A DNA stretch of 64,000 nt, taken from assembly GCF_004359215.1 (NCBI RefSeq), contig NC_090615.1, positions 130,014-194,013 on the forward strand. Direction: 5' to 3'. A program made the position numbers and the translations under genes. Positions 9,773 to 22,670 of this stretch are shown piece by piece. Within the stretch, counting starts at the first letter, position 1; each line of letters starts with the position of its first letter. This DNA is from Bremia lactucae. Lineage: Eukaryota > Oomycota > Peronosporomycetes > Peronosporales > Peronosporaceae. The notes beneath the pieces are model-generated. The model saw nothing but the letters and a program-made list of their open reading frames with translations. It ran no database searches and was not told the origin of the DNA.

Positions 9773-12700
9773 TGTTGAAGGTGGTACATCAGGCGACGGT
9801 TCGTTGTCGTGCTGATGTGGCGGTTACTGTCGTGAATGACACAAGAGAAGAGCAAGCGAAGCTGCTACATTTAAGTACGTTACATGTATGAGGGTTTTAA
9901 AAGAACGAATTTACTTTCCATTTTGCCTACACGAAGACATTCTTACGCATGTTGTCATACCCTATGAGCCCAAACTTGGGTGAGGCGAATGACGATCTCA
10001 ACATGGACAACTACTTTGTATAGGAATTTTAATGCTCGGATGAAACTAGCCAAGAAAGGGCTACTGGAGCACATCGACGCGACGAAGGCATCGAGTGCCA
10101 CAAGGGCCGACGCGTCGATATGGAAAGTCAATGATATGAAGGCCTTCGCGATTATGTGTAAGTCAATCACCCCAAGTCTACAGTCCATGGTTCGCGATGC
10201 AAGCACGGCTGCAGAAGCTTGGGAGATATTAAAGAGTTTTTTTCTTCGAAGAAATATTCACAACCGTGTGCAGATGCGTCGGCAGTTGCATGAATTCAAG
10301 CTGTAGAAGGGAGAGAGTGTACTAGACCACTTCTAAAGTTTGATGAGCTGTGCATGTCCATGCAAGCCATCGGAGACGAAGTTTCGTCTGACGAGCAGCT
10401 CGTTATACTGCTTGGAAGCTTGTCTGATGAGTATGATCAGATCATCAGAATCATTGAGAACATGAAAGAAATTGATATTTTCCAAGCCAAAGAAATGCTT
10501 CGTCGTGAATACGAAGGCATTACTCGCAAGGAGAAAAGTGAACTTGCATTTAAGGCTACAAGAAATTTCAAGGGCAAAGTTTTTTGGTCGGATGAAACAA
10601 GAACCAAGTTTACCGGGACGTGTTTTGTATGTGGAAAACAGGGTCATAAGAAACAAGACTGTTGGAAGAGCCAAACCAACGAGAAAAACAACGAGCAAGC
10701 GTTTACTGTTAGTGAACATGGTTCGGAAGGTTGGCTACTCGACAGTGGTACGAGAAGTCACATGTGCCCATACCAAGATGAATTTTTGGAGATTCGATCG
10801 TTGAATCGACTAATCGGCATCTCGATCGCAAATGGGTGACAGTTATGGCTGCTGGAATTGGTACGATTCGAAATATTCTAAAAAACAATGTGCCAATTCG
10901 CATTGAAGACGTGCTGTACGTTCCAGAGCTGGATCGCAGACTGCTTTCAGTTTCTTTACTATCGGAAAAGGGATTGGATGCAACTTTTACGAACAAAACA
11001 TGTGTGATAAGGAATGGTCAAGATGTGGTGGCGAAAGTAAACAAATTGGAGAATTTATTTGGATGGAATGTGCAACTTTAGGGTCGGCATTCACAAGCGA
11101 AGTGTTTGGTTGTGGAATTAAAGATGAGAGTCCTAGTGTGTGGCATGCACGACTAGGACATCTTCCAATGAAGACGTTGAAAAAATCTACACAATTGTGT
11201 AGAAGGAATAAATGTGCAAGCTTCGGGTGATGATGTCGACGATCAAGACGAAGTTTGCGAGGGATTTGTGACTAGAAAGTCGTTAGACAAACCATTTCCA
11301 AATTCAAGTCACGGCAAAGTGAAGACAAAATCACTGGTCCAAATTGTCCACAGTGATGTGATGGGTCCAATGGAGACAAAGGCTCAAGGAGGAGCACGAT
11401 ACGTAGTTACATTCCTGGATGATTTTTCGCGCTACGTGGTGACATACTTCATCGCTAATAAGTCTGAAGTGCTGGGAAAGTTTATCGAATACAAGTCGAT
11501 GATGGAAAACCAACTGAATTCCAAGATCAAATGCATTCGCACCGACAATGGTGGCGAATACATGAACAAAAATTCGCAGAAGTTTGTTGCAAGGCTGGCA
11601 TAGTACACCAAGCGACAGTGCCATATTCCCCCCAGCAAAATAAAATGGCTGAACGAATGAATAGGACACTGACGGAACGTGCAAGGTCGATGCTAAATCA
11701 CACGCAAGTGGAAAAGAAGTGGTGGGCTGAAGCTATAAATACAGCTGTATATGTGACCAACCGGGTTACGTGCGCTTCATCCCCGACGAAGACTCCAATT
11801 GAGATGTCTTTTGGCTTGAAGCCAGACATATCACACATGCGCGTTTTTGGTGCTCAAGATTACGCACACATTGACAAAACGAAACGTGCAAAATTGGACA
11901 AGAAGGCATTTCGGTGCATGTTTCTTGGTTATTTACACGAAGTGAAGGGTTATCGTGTCTGGAATTATAATTCAGAAAAACTTGAAGTCACAAGGTCAGT
12001 GACATTTCAAGAACAGCCACGGACGAAGTATGTTCAAGTTGTTGATGACGCACCTGTATCAATTCGTCAGCATGCAGAAACAAATGGCGAAGGAGACGAT
12101 GATATCAGGGTTCAATCACCAATTTCCTCGAATCACGATGAAAATGAACCTATGGAGGTTGATCAAACTAACGGTGGTCAAATAGTCTCGCCTCCTCAAG
12201 AATTTATGTCGTTGGGTACATGTCTAGAGTATGGACATGGAGATGATATTGCTTTTGATATCGATGACGTGTACATGGAGCCAGCTGATTTAATTGAGGA
12301 TGATATTCAGGCGATTGTGCCCAGGGAGGGATGGACTTATCTCGATGACAGTCTGGAGACACATTCATCTCGTGTTAGTGTTCACAATAACCCTCTTGCA
12401 ATACCTCCTCCAAGTCCAGACTCACAAGCTTTGGTTCCGGTTGGGATGTCAGATGCTATCGTTTCGTCACGTGGAGATAACCTGTGGAACGTGCCTCAAA
12501 CGATATCGTATTGAGTATGATCAAGCTAATGCGGCATTTGAAACCCCATCAACGAACCAAGATGCTATGAAGTCTCCACACAGTACGATGTGGAAAGAAG
12601 CGATAAAGGCCGAACTGAAGGCACTAGATAGCAAAAAGACGTGGAGTCCCGTGGAAAATTCGTTAAACAAGAAGGTAATTGGAACTAAGTGGGTGTTCGC

Positions 12701-14285
12701 CATCAAGCGAAATGAAAATGGTGATATTTAGCGATATGAGGCTCGGCTTGTGGCACTAGGTTATCGTCAGACCTATGGAATTTATTACTACGACACGTAT
12801 TCTCCGGTCGCGAACATGAGTTCAATTCGTGTGTTTTTCGCGGTATGTTGCCATTATGGGATGGTTATATTCCAATATGATGTCGATACAGCATTTATCA
12901 ATGGTGTTGTCGAAGAAGAGGTGTTTATTAATACACCCGAGGGCGTTAAAATGAAATCGAGTCAAGTGCTGAAGCTAAATTGAAGCCTGTATGGACTGAA
13001 ACAAGCTGCTGCAACGTGGTTTAAGACTATTTCAAGCGTTTTTAAGAGCATGGGGTTTGTGGCGTGGGTTTCGGATCCGTGTGTATTTGTTCGTCGATTT
13101 GACAATTTTTCATGGACTTACGTGACGTTATATGTCGATGACATGCTCATTGGTGGTATTTCGTACAACTCAATTAAGCAAGTTGCTGATGAATTGTCGA
13201 CTAAATTTCAGCTTAAGAGACTGCGTAAAGTGCGATTTATTCTGGGCATCGAAGTTGACTACAAGATGGAGGAGAAACGACTCAAGATCAGTCAAAGCGT
13301 GTGTATAGCAAGAATAGTGAAATTTTTTGCTTAAGATAATGCTAGACCGGTGTATAAACCGGGTGTTGAAGGCCAGAACATGATAAAGTGTGAAGTGAGG
13401 GACCCAAAAATGAACAATCGTCCGTATTGTTCTTTGGTGGGTTCACTTCTCTTCGTGGCAACCGGCACAAGACCCGGATATTTGCATTTGCGTATGTCAA
13501 TTGAGTCGACACTTAGAAAACCAAGTTAATAACATTGGAATGCGGCCATCCGAGTGCTGCGTTATTTAAAGTCAACCGCTATGGATGGAATCTGCTATCG
13601 GAGCAAGTCACGCCAACTGCAGTTGAATGCATTTAGTGACGCTGATTGGGGCAGTTATAAGGACAATCGACGCCCATCGTCAGGTGTGATGATGATGATC
13701 AACGGATCACCCGTGATTTTCAAGTCAAAAATGCAAAACAGTGATTGCTGAAGCCGAATATGTCGCTCTATCATTGTGCATACAAGAAGTATTTGTGGAC
13801 TAAATCGCTATTGCTGGAGATGAAGGTCAAGTTTAATGGTCCAGTAATTGTGTTCGAGGACAATCAAAGTGCGATTGCTATCGCGAAAAATAAAGGATAT
13901 CAAAGTCGTGCGAAGCACATTGATATACGCTATCATTTTGTCCGTGATCAAGTCAAAAATAATCCAGCTGGAGTATATTGAAACCAAGTTACAGCTCGCT
14001 GATTTCCTGACCAAGACAATTTCGACAAAGAAGTTTCAATTTCTCGTGGAAAAGACCAATATTGGAAACTTCTCGTCGAGGAGGAGTGTAAAAGGTGGAA
14101 CATCAGGCGACGATTCGTTGTCGTGCTGATGTGGCGGTTACTGCCGTGAACGACACAAGAAGAAAAGCAAGCGAAGCTGATACATTTAAGTACGTTACAT
14201 GTATGCGGGTTTTAAGAGAACGAATTTACTTTCCATTTTCCCTACACGAAGACATTCTTACGCAGTGTGTTGTCATACCCCAACA
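9773..14285 (+). mobile_element. Copia A, copy 2 (degenerate)
   Basis: Same layout as 1041-5554, with the 5' LTR at 9,773-9,962, the 3' LTR at 14,087-14,285 and AAAAT on both sides. It appears identical to copy 1 up to about 12,908 and then differs by several percent, with extra lesions in the reverse transcriptase and RNase H part. Confidence 0.88.
9963..14080 (+). pseudogene. Copia A gag-pol pseudogene, copy 2
   Basis: It carries the same gag, zinc knuckle, protease and integrase fragments and the same stops as copy 1. The 3' half is worse: a TGA replaces CGA before the SLYGLKQAA motif (near 12,981), the region after LRKVRFILGIEVDY is rewritten and frameshifted around 13,315, and indels disrupt the segment with GTRPDIAFAV near 13,480. 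The LYVDDM reverse transcriptase motif survives in 13,050-13,334. It is not functional. Confidence 0.85.
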
Positions 14286-14597
14286 AAAATTGGTTTTGGA
14301 ATGTAGGCTGCTCAATTGTTTGGGATGTTGCCAAAACACATGTATACATCCTAAAGAGAATAGATGAACACTGAATCGAGCATCGCTCTTTTTGATTACA
14401 CCTAATATCACTTCGGTTTTTTCGGAAAGTGGAATATTGGACTCTAGTCTGCCACTTTAGAAACACGCGAGAATTTCGAATGCAGTATTACTTTTCACAG
14501 AGCAAACAATACTGCCGACGCACATAATTTGCGCATTTCAGTATCATATTGTATCTTAAAGCTTATCTACGAGATGAGAGGACGCCGTGGGTGTGCT
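14286..14597. other. Post-Copia A spacer, left part (copy 2)
   Basis: It matches 5555-5871 of copy 1 with a few differences, including loss of an 8-bp repeat unit near 14,380. It ends at the Copia C insertion point; the right part resumes at 19,775. Confidence 0.6.
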
Positions 14598-14799
14598 TGT
14601 TCAAATTAATGCTCGATAGTAAAAAGGATTCTGTTATTACGTTTTAGCCTACCAGTAAACCGTTCAAACTTGTAAACTTCCTCACCAATCAATCGGTTGG
14701 TTGCAGTGCAACACCTAGGTTGACCGGTCAGGAAAGACAGGTAGTGTCATCAGTCGTATCTCGCCCCGTCCTTGCCCATGTCCAAATCTTCCTTCAACA
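14598..14799 (-). repeat. 3' LTR of Copia C
   Basis: A 202-bp repeat. Its 168-bp core from 14,632 (TGTTATTACG) to 14,799 matches 19,607-19,774. The 34-bp extension at its outer edge, TGTTCAAATT onward, is absent from the other LTR. Confidence 0.8.
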
Positions 14800-14854
14800 C
14801 TCCTCCTCGACTGCGGCACCACCATAATCCCCTTCTTTTCCTCGAGTCCTGCCT

Positions 14855-17800
14855 CTACCCGAGGCTCATCAACTCGCACAGCGACGCAAGCTTGGCCGCA
14901 TCCAGGGCCTTCGTCATTAGGTCAGCAACCTGGGCTTCAGACCTGACGTACTGCGCCTGTATAATCTCGCGTCGTGAGTAGTCCCGCACAAACTTGAGCC
15001 GCACATCGATGTGCTTGGCTTTCAAGGAAGACGCCTCGCCATCCAGCTGCTTGATAGCGGATTATCGATGTACAGCGTCATCGGCAGTCCAGGTGGCATC
15101 CCAATTTCGCGCAGCATCTCTCGGATCCCAAGTAACTCGCGCGTTTGCTCCGAAGCGGCAACAAATTCGGCTTTTATGGTGGATAGAGAGACGCCGCCTT
15201 GTTTCTTGGCCGTCCAACTCACCGCCATGCCGTTCAAGAAGATGACCCCGCCCGTCAACGACTTTCGGTCCAGCTTATCAGCAGCGAAGTCCGCGTCTGA
15301 GTACGACTCCAAGTTCACTGTCTCGCGCGCGCTCGTCGCCGGTGTCATCCGTAGCTTGAAGCTGCAGGTACCCTTCAAGTACCTCGCGATGCGTTTCGCG
15401 AGCTTGTAATCATGGACTCGCGACTGGTGCGTCTGGCGCGTCGCCTTGTGGACGGCAAATGCAATGTCTGGCCGCGTACATCTCGACACCCAGAGAAGAC
15501 TACCGACGAGCGATTGGAAGCTTCGAATGCTTGGAGCTCCTCCTTCTGCATCAACAAGCAGAGCGCTGTCTGTTGTCGGGACCTCGTAACAATCTGCACC
15601 GATGGCAGTCCGCGTTGAGTTTGCATCTTCGAGACCATGATCTTTCAGGATGTCGTTAATTGCAACTTCTTGATCGATAATATATCCTCCTTCATTGTCA
15701 ATCTCCACACGCATTCCTAGGAACTTGTTGACTGCTCCTAGGTCCTTGATAGACAGACTGCTTAGACTCGCGAAGAAACGGTCGACTGCTGCCGCGTCCG
15801 TACCAGTAGCTAGCAAGTCATCAACGTAGACCCCGACAATCACGAGGTCTCTCCCATCCTTCTTCCAGTATAAACACATATCCGACACGCACTGCTGGAA
15901 ACCAACGTCAATAAGCCGTGCATGTAGTAATTGGCTCCAGAGCCTCCCGGCCTGTTTAAGGCCGTACAAACTCTTGCGAAGCTGTAAAGCCAGTTCACTC
16001 ACGCTCGATGCCCCTAGTGACTTGATAGTATCACTGCTCACGTCCATTCCTCTTGGTACTTGTAGAAGTATCTCCAAATCAGCCTCTTTGTCAGCCTTTA
16101 CGTAGGCGTTAGGGATGTCGCCATGCTTTTGCGACGACCCCCACGTAGCTGCAAGAGCCAATATCATCTTCACCGTTGACATGTCCATCACGGCAGCAAA
16201 TGTGAGGACATAGTCAACTCCAAACACTTGCTCATTGCCGCACGCCACAAGTCGCGCTTTAAGGCGTTCGACATCCCCATCAGCAGTCATCTTTGTCTTG
16301 TACATCCACTTCGTGTGGAGTGCATTGCTGCTGCTCGGACGCTTGATAAGATGCCAAACGTCGTTGTTCTCGAGCGCCTCCAATTCTTCACACATCGCCT
16401 TCTTCCAAACCTCGCTTTTAGGACGTCGCATTGCTTCGCCGTAGTTCTTCGGATCACGCTCGTACACATGGTTTATGATGCTCGTATTACTCGCTGGCTC
16501 CTCCTGTGCCGCGACTTCCTGAGCTCGCTTCGACGCACCACGCGTGCCGTGTGACGAGCGGGTCCATGACTTCTCCTTCGATCGTCCGCTACCCACAGTT
16601 AATTTCCCTTTCTTCTTCTGCTTTGATGAGACCGCTAGTGACGCCGTCGACAATTCAGACGATTCTACACTCCTGGAAACAGCTGTTCCGGCTTGATCTT
16701 CGTATTTGAGTGCGCGCTGAAGCTGTTCATTTTGCTCGTCACTGAGCGTCGCAATGTTTATCACATGCTGCGTGACGGCCACGACGTTATCCTTTTGCAA
16801 AAAGACTCGATAGCCTTTAGTTTCGTCGCTCCTCCCGACGATAATGCCAACTTGTGCTCGTTGTGCGAGCGAGTTCTTGCGAGGGTCTCGATAGACCGTG
16901 CAACTTGAGCCGAATACCACTATGTTGCGCAAGTCGGGGACAACCTTCGTGAGAACCTGTATTGGAGACGCGCGTCGCAGGTTTGCGCTTGTCGGACTCC
17001 TGTTCAAGATGTACGCCGCGTATTCGACGGCGTCTCCCCAAAATGTCAAGGGCAGGCGGCTTGCAAAAATCATGGACCGAGCCATATTGAGAACGGTCCG
17101 ATGCATCCGCTCCGCCTTGACGTTCGAAGCTTGATTTCTTGCCTCTGAGACTTGACGGGCTACTCCAGTGTGCTTGCAGAATAAGTCCACATTCTGGTAC
17201 TCCCCGCCGCCGTCCGTACGTAGCACGTGAATACGACAATTAAATCGCTTTTCAAAAAACACCAAAAAGTGTTCAAACTTCTTCGCTGCTTGATCCTTAG
17301 TTGGGGCCAGAAACACGCGGCAGTAATTCGACTTGTGATCAATAAAATTCACGAGATATCTGTTTCCATGTCGGTCCTTAGGCGTCATAGGTCCCTTCAG
17401 ATCCGAGCAGATAACTTCACCAATCCTGTCGATTGGTGCATTTACGCCGGTGTCCTTTTGCGATTGAGAATTCTTCGTCTGCTTCCCTTCAGCACATGAC
17501 AAACACGTGAGTCTGCGCCGATCCGTGAGTTTGATCCCTGACGCAGGATCCTTCGCCATTCGTTCCACCGTGTCGAAGGAAAGGTGTCCAAGTCGCTGGT
17601 GAAAATGCATGAGCGTACCGCTCTGCACTCCCAACGATGACTCAGTCGCTCCTTCTTCAGCCAGTATTGCCATTAGTACATCACTTGGCATGCTCCTTAA
17701 GTGCGATGTTTCCACAGTCTTAACGTAAGCACGTTGCTCTCCATAGTCAAAACGAAAGCCACTTCCCCATTGCTGCGATTGGCGAGCGAGCGCGTCGCGC

Positions 17801-18597
17801 CATCGTACACCAATCAAAAACCCTTGAGCTCGAGTTTTCCATATGAGACAATGTTGCGCTCGAGTTCAGTCGCAAGGTATACTTCGGTAAGCTTGACCGT
17901 CCGCTCCTTGCCACCTGCCATAACGCATAAACGGACGCTACCGACTCTTGACAGGGATAGTGTTTCTCCATCCGCCATGTTGCACTGATAGTTGCAGTCT
18001 TGTGCATCCAGCAACAGGCTCTCATCCTTCACGAGGTGACGACTTGAACCAGATAGTTACTTGAACCTGATAGTTGCAGTCTTGTGCATCCAGCAACAGG
18101 CTCTCATCCTTCAGCTCCGCTACACCTGGTAGCACTCGTAGTCAATTTACGCCTGAGTCTTTACAAGACTAATTTCTCACGAAAATGAAGAGGTTTCAGA
18201 ATTGTCAGAAGCGCAACGCCCCGCTTATGACAAGCTCAAAACCTTATTCGGGCTTGAGCACGTGGAATTTATTATTTCTTAGGAATCAGAGGTCCTGCAT
18301 GCAAGGCTTGAAGCCTTCATGCGGTACGAAGCCTCCCTTCACGAGGTGACGACTTGAACCACTATCCAAGATCCACTCGTCATGCTCGTCCTTCGCATCT
18401 TTTCCAGCATAACCAAAATGCGGATTCTTCTTCTTGAGTCCACGATCGTTGATCGCCAAAACGAGGTCTGCGCCATGCTTTCCACGACGACCATCGTAAC
18501 TACTACGACCTTTGCTTCGACAGTTGGCCTTGATGTGACCGGCCTTTCCGCACCCAAAGCACGTGCGTGTCTCCCTCTTTGCTGAGGCCTCGTCCAC
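14855..18597 (-). pseudogene. Copia C pol polyprotein (frameshifted)
   Basis: Read right to left: zinc knuckle CFGCGKAGHIKANC and protease motif WILDSGSS (18,286-18,597), an inserted foreign segment (see 18,030-18,337), the protease remainder (17,814-18,032) and a frameshift near 17,817. A 931-codon frame to 15,022 then carries the GAG-pre-integrase motif HQRLGHLSFD, the integrase core with CSDLKGPM and LRTDGGGEY, reverse transcriptase with YGLKQAGRLW and VYVDDLL, and RNase H with YSDADFAADK. A frameshift near 15,060 moves the last part (KHIDVRLKFVRDYSRRE) to another frame ending at TAG 14,855-14,857. Apart from these breaks the protein is complete and of normal Copia length. Confidence 0.88.
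18030..18337. repeat. Foreign insert in Copia C protease region
   Basis: The frame just after WILDSGSSRHLVK is interrupted by about 308 bp bounded by a 26-bp direct repeat (18,026-18,051 and 18,336-18,361). The first part tandemly duplicates adjacent Copia sequence with an 82-bp period (17,986 and 18,068). The rest (18,113-18,335) is foreign: on the plus strand it can encode EAQRPAYDKLKTLFGL. A related segment lies in the opposite orientation at 32,310-32,500. The insert abolishes the polyprotein frame. Confidence 0.7.
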
Positions 18598-18639
18598 GAG
18601 CGCAACAACATCTCGTCCTAGAGCCCGGCCCTTACGCGA

Positions 18640-19563
18640 CTCTAGCTCTACAGACTGCGCGAAGTGAGCGAGCTCCTCAGCTTGAGCAAAAAATCCACTC
18701 TTGAGTTATCGTACTTAGCCATAAGCACCGTACTTAGTTCCGTTGACGCATAATGCACGATATTATCCAGCACCTGTTGGTCCGCGCCACCACACGCGTC
18801 GCTGACAGCAACCAAGTTAAGGTAATGCTCCGGCCAACTTCTCTTGGGGTCTTTACGCGCCGGGAAGAGCTGGATTGACTGCGAAGCCGTGATTGTGGTC
18901 TTGAAAGTCTGATGGAGCCTTTCCATGACATGATCCAGCGTCGGTAGTTGTGTCCACCATAACTCCAGCTGCTTGTTATAATAGCGCTCTGCGGTTCCGC
19001 TCAAGTAGTGTCCAAGTAAGTCAGCTTTAACTTCCTCGGACCAGGCGAATCCGCACGCATGCTGGGCCATCGTAACTTGGCGGGGAAATGTTCTCCCCCA
19101 ATCAAGAAAACCGGAGCCGAGTCCATGGTATAGCTCACTACCGTCAAACTTCCTGATCGCCAGCTTTCGTTGACGTGCGTCCGGCACGCGATGCGTAGGG
19201 CATGGCACTTGCTGAGCTTGTTGAGGCATCTGTTGCGGTGGGAAGCCTTGCCGTAAGTCCGGCGCCGCATACTGCGGTCCGAGCGGTTCAACGTAGGCGC
19301 CTTGAGCCGGTGACACTCTCGGGTGCTGCCTTGGCTGGTCATGCGCTTGATACACAGCTTATCGTCTCGGCGGCGAGTTGCCAAGAGCGTCCAGGTGCAT
19401 CGATCCAGCGTTGCCCATGTTTTCGGCCAAGCAAAGAGCTGAAGAGTCCACTCTCGATTGCACCTCGAAGTCGCTCGTTCTCGTCCATCTGCATCTGGGA
19501 CGCTTCCATGCGCTCCATGCGACCTTCGAGTCCCATGAGCACCTTGAGGATCCTCTCGTTCAC
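18640..19563 (-). pseudogene. Copia C gag (frameshifted)
   Basis: The N-terminal part (19,339-19,563) starts MNERILKVLMGLEGRMERME, a probable coiled coil. A frameshift near 19,350 leads into the central part (18,648-19,355), which carries Pro/Gln-rich sequence and the gag core with [18 protein letters not shown] and [19 protein letters not shown] second frameshift at a T run near 18,690 joins it to the zinc knuckle frame. Copia F gag (61,284-62,290) has the same WPEH motif, so the two elements belong to one clade. Confidence 0.75.
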
Positions 19564-19606
19564 GTCCGCGCCCCTTTCGTGGGTTGGCGGGTCGACGACT
19601 TCGGCG

Positions 19607-19774
19607 TGTTATTACGTTTTAGCCTACCAGTAAACCGTTCAAACTTGTAAACTTCCTCACCAATTAATCGGTTGGTTGCAGTGCAACACCTAGGTTGACC
19701 GGTCAGGAAAGACAGGTAGTGTCATCAGTCGTATCTCGCCCCGTCCTTGCCCATGTCCAAATCTTCCTTCAACA
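19607..19774 (-). repeat. 5' LTR of Copia C (shortened)
   Basis: A 168-bp copy of the core of 14,598-14,799, nearly identical. It lacks the 34 bp at the internal edge, where primer-binding sequence would follow. It ends CTTCAACA and is followed by GAGCT. Confidence 0.82.
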
Positions 19775-20196
19775 GAGCTGGCATCTGGGTAATTCATATT
19801 ATGCTTCTATCTAGTACTGACTTTATTATATAAATAACAAACTGTGTATGGCACAATCGTGTCATATGACGATCGGCGGGGTTGATTTAAACATAAATCA
19901 ACCAATCAATAAAGCTAATGTCTGACTGCATCAATATTACCAGATTTGGTGAGATAGTTGTGCAGCAAATTATTCTTGAAAGTGCGCTTATAATTTATAA
20001 TGTTTCTCACCTTTCGGCATGAGTATGGGCACATTAGCTTCTTAAAAGCTCTTACGCAACGATATTGTACCTCTACATAATGAGTTTCCTGTCGCGTGGT
20101 CGTTCCGATTAAAGTTAATGAAACGGCTCGCGCTTTGGAAAGATATCTCGAAGAGTACAATGCGGATAGTTTACTGAACTATCTTTACTTAATATT
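19775..20196. other. Post-Copia A spacer, right part (copy 2)
   Basis: It matches 5877-6312 with some substitutions and a short deletion. It includes the coding-like frame described at 6212, here beginning near 20,093, and is cut by the N gap. Confidence 0.6.
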
Positions 20197-20569
20197 NNNN
20201 NNNNNNNNNNNNNNNNNNNNNNNNNNNNNNNNNNNNNNNNNNNNNNNNNNNNNNNNNNNNNNNNNNNNNNNNNNNNNNNNNNNNNNNNNNNNNNNNNNNN
20301 NNNNNNNNNNNNNNNNNNNNNNNNNNNNNNNNNNNNNNNNNNNNNNNNNNNNNNNNNNNNNNNNNNNNNNNNNNNNNNNNNNNNNNNNNNNNNNNNNNNN
20401 NNNNNNNNNNNNNNNNNNNNNNNNNNNNNNNNNNNNNNNNNNNNNNNNNNNNNNNNNNNNNNNNNNNNNNNNNNNNNNNNNNNNNNNNNNNNNNNNNNNN
20501 NNNNNNNNNNNNNNNNNNNNNNNNNNNNNNNNNNNNNNNNNNNNNNNNNNNNNNNNNNNNNNNNNNNNN
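20197..20569. other. Assembly gap (373 N)
   Basis: A run of N joins the spacer of copy 2 to an earlier point of Copia A (equivalent to about 5,035). Sequence order across it jumps backwards relative to copy 1, so the true structure here is unknown. Confidence 0.98.
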
Positions 20570-21082
20570 TGTATACAAGAAGTATTGTGGACTAAATCGC
20601 TATTGCTGGAGATGAAGGTCAATATTAATGGTCCAGTAATGGTGTACGAGGACAATCAAAGTGCGATTGCTATCGCGAAAAATGAAGGCTATCAAAGTCG
20701 TGCGAAGCACATTGATATACGCTATCATTTTGTCCGTGGTCAAGTCAAAAACAAGGTAATCCAGCTGGAGTATATTGAAACCAAGTTACAGCTCGCTGAT
20801 TTCCTGACCAAGACAATTTCGACAAAGAAGTTTCAATTTCTCGTGGACAAGACCAATATTGGAAACTTCTCGTCGAGGAGGAGTGTAAAAGGTGGAACAT
20901 CAGGCGACGGTTCGTTGTCGTGCTGATGTGGCGGTTACTGTCGTGAATGACACAAGAAGAAAAGCAAGCGAAGCTGTTACATTTAAGTACGTTGCATGTA
21001 TGAGGGTTTTAAAAGAACGAATTTACTTTCCATTTTGCCTACACGAAGACATTCTTACGCAGTGTGTTGTCATACCCCAACA
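20570..21082 (+). mobile_element. Copia A 3' end, copy 3
   Basis: It carries the RNase H end (TKSLLLEMKV, NQSAIAIAKNEGYQSRAKHI, ADFLTKTIS) followed by the 3' LTR at 20,884-21,082. It equals 5,035-5,554 of copy 1 with a few changes near the gap and then almost none. The 5' portion is not present in the window. Confidence 0.82.
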
Positions 21083-22670
21083 AAAATTGGTTTTGGAATG
21101 TAGGCTGCTCAATTGTTTGGGATGTTGCCAAAACACATGTATACATCCTAAAGAGAATAGATGAACACTGAATCGAGCGAGCTACATGCATCGCTCTTTT
21201 TGATTACACCTAATATCGCTTCGTTTTTTTCGGTAAAGTGGAATATTGGACTCTAGTCTGCCACTTTAGAAACACGCGAGAATTTCGAATGCAGTGTTAC
21301 TTTTCACAGAGCAAACAATACTGCCCACGCACATAATTTGCGCATTTCATTATCATGTTGTATCTTAAAGCTTATCTACGAGATGAGAGGACGCCGTGGG
21401 TGAGCTGGCATCTGGGTAATTCATATTATGCTTCTATCTAGTACTGACTTTATTATATAAATAACAAACTGTGTATGGCGCATGCTTGCGCACCGCACAA
21501 TCGTGTCTTATGACGATCGGCGGGGTTGATTTAAACATAAATCAACCAATCAATAAAGCTAATGTCTGACTGCATCAATATTAGCAGATTTGGTGAGATA
21601 GTTGTGCAGCAAATTATTCTTGAAAGTGCTTTTATAATTTATAATGTTTCTCACCTTTCGGCATGAGTATGGGCACATTAGCTTCTTATAAGCTCTTACG
21701 CAACGATATTGTACCTCTACATAATAAATTTCCTGTCGCGTGGTCGTTCCGATTAAAGTTGATGAAACGGGTCGCGCTTTGGAAAGATATCTCGAAGAGT
21801 ACAATGCGGATAGTTTACTGAACTATCTTTACTTAATATTGATGGAATAAATTATTAAGATATCTAACCGGTGTAGGCAATATCTTCAATGTATGGTCAT
21901 TCCACTGCATCCAAAAATCAACAGTAATTCCTTTTGTAAACCCTTTTGGTTTTGGTACACAATCACGCCCCCCTAAACTAGGAATCGCTATAGCCACACA
22001 CCTTAACTATCTACATGATAGTAGTGTAATGAGTGTGATTGCCCTAAGAACATCAGAAACCGTGTTTTCGTTTGGCGATGTTAGATGCACTTTTTTAACA
22101 GGTGAGAAAAAGCCAAGAGCGCAATCGTGCACGAGGGAGAAGTTGAGCTGGAAATAAGCGACAAGGGTCGGAGGTGCGCTCTTGCGCATGCATGTTAGTT
22201 AGTGTTTGGCGCTCCAGCTAAGGCTTATCTTTCAAATAGGCGAATCTTAGTGGTCTTTCTTTGTACCCACCATGAGCGCAAGCAAGTTGCTACCATTACG
22301 CTACTCTCATATATACAGAAATAGATAATTAAGGGTTGTGGCTACATCGAATCACAAATATGTAATAATGGGGCCATTTTAGTTGAGTAAGGAAAAAGGA
22401 CTATCTTAAAATTTATGGGAATAAAAACTTGAATTTAAATACAGAAATAAAGACTCGTCCAACTACATTCTAAAATTGATACTGTTATTCAATTTGAGCT
22501 TACCTTGTACAAGATGAAGACTTACAATATTAAATATACTTGTCATCTATCAAAAAGTCTCTATTTCAATTTTTAAATGATACTAGTAGCATAATTATGT
22601 GTGCTCCACAATGTATCAAAACTGCGTTCATTAGTTTGCAATCTGCTCTTCATTGAAGAATGGGTCTAAA
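21083..22670. other. Spacer, copy 3
   Basis: It repeats 5,555-7,144 with few differences (small indels near 22,075, 22,095 and 22,400). It contains the 36-codon frame at 21,740-21,850. No independent gene is recognised. Confidence 0.5.

Larger units (their letters stand above)
14598..19774 (-). mobile_element. Copia C, nested LTR retrotransposon
   Basis: A minus-strand Copia inserted in the spacer after Copia A copy 2. It starts TGTTCAAATT and ends CTTCAACA on the plus strand. The uninterrupted site in copy 1 reads GGTGAGCTGG; here the left flank ends GTGCT and the right begins GAGCT, a 5-bp target duplication with one substitution. The element carries gag (right), zinc knuckle, protease, integrase, reverse transcriptase and RNase H (left). 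It has about three frameshifts and one internal insertion, so it is decayed but much younger than Copia A. Confidence 0.88.

Noticed and set aside
20096..20926. Long plus-strand frame through the N gap
   Set aside because: Its middle is all unknown residues; it joins an unrelated spacer frame to the Copia RNase H end.
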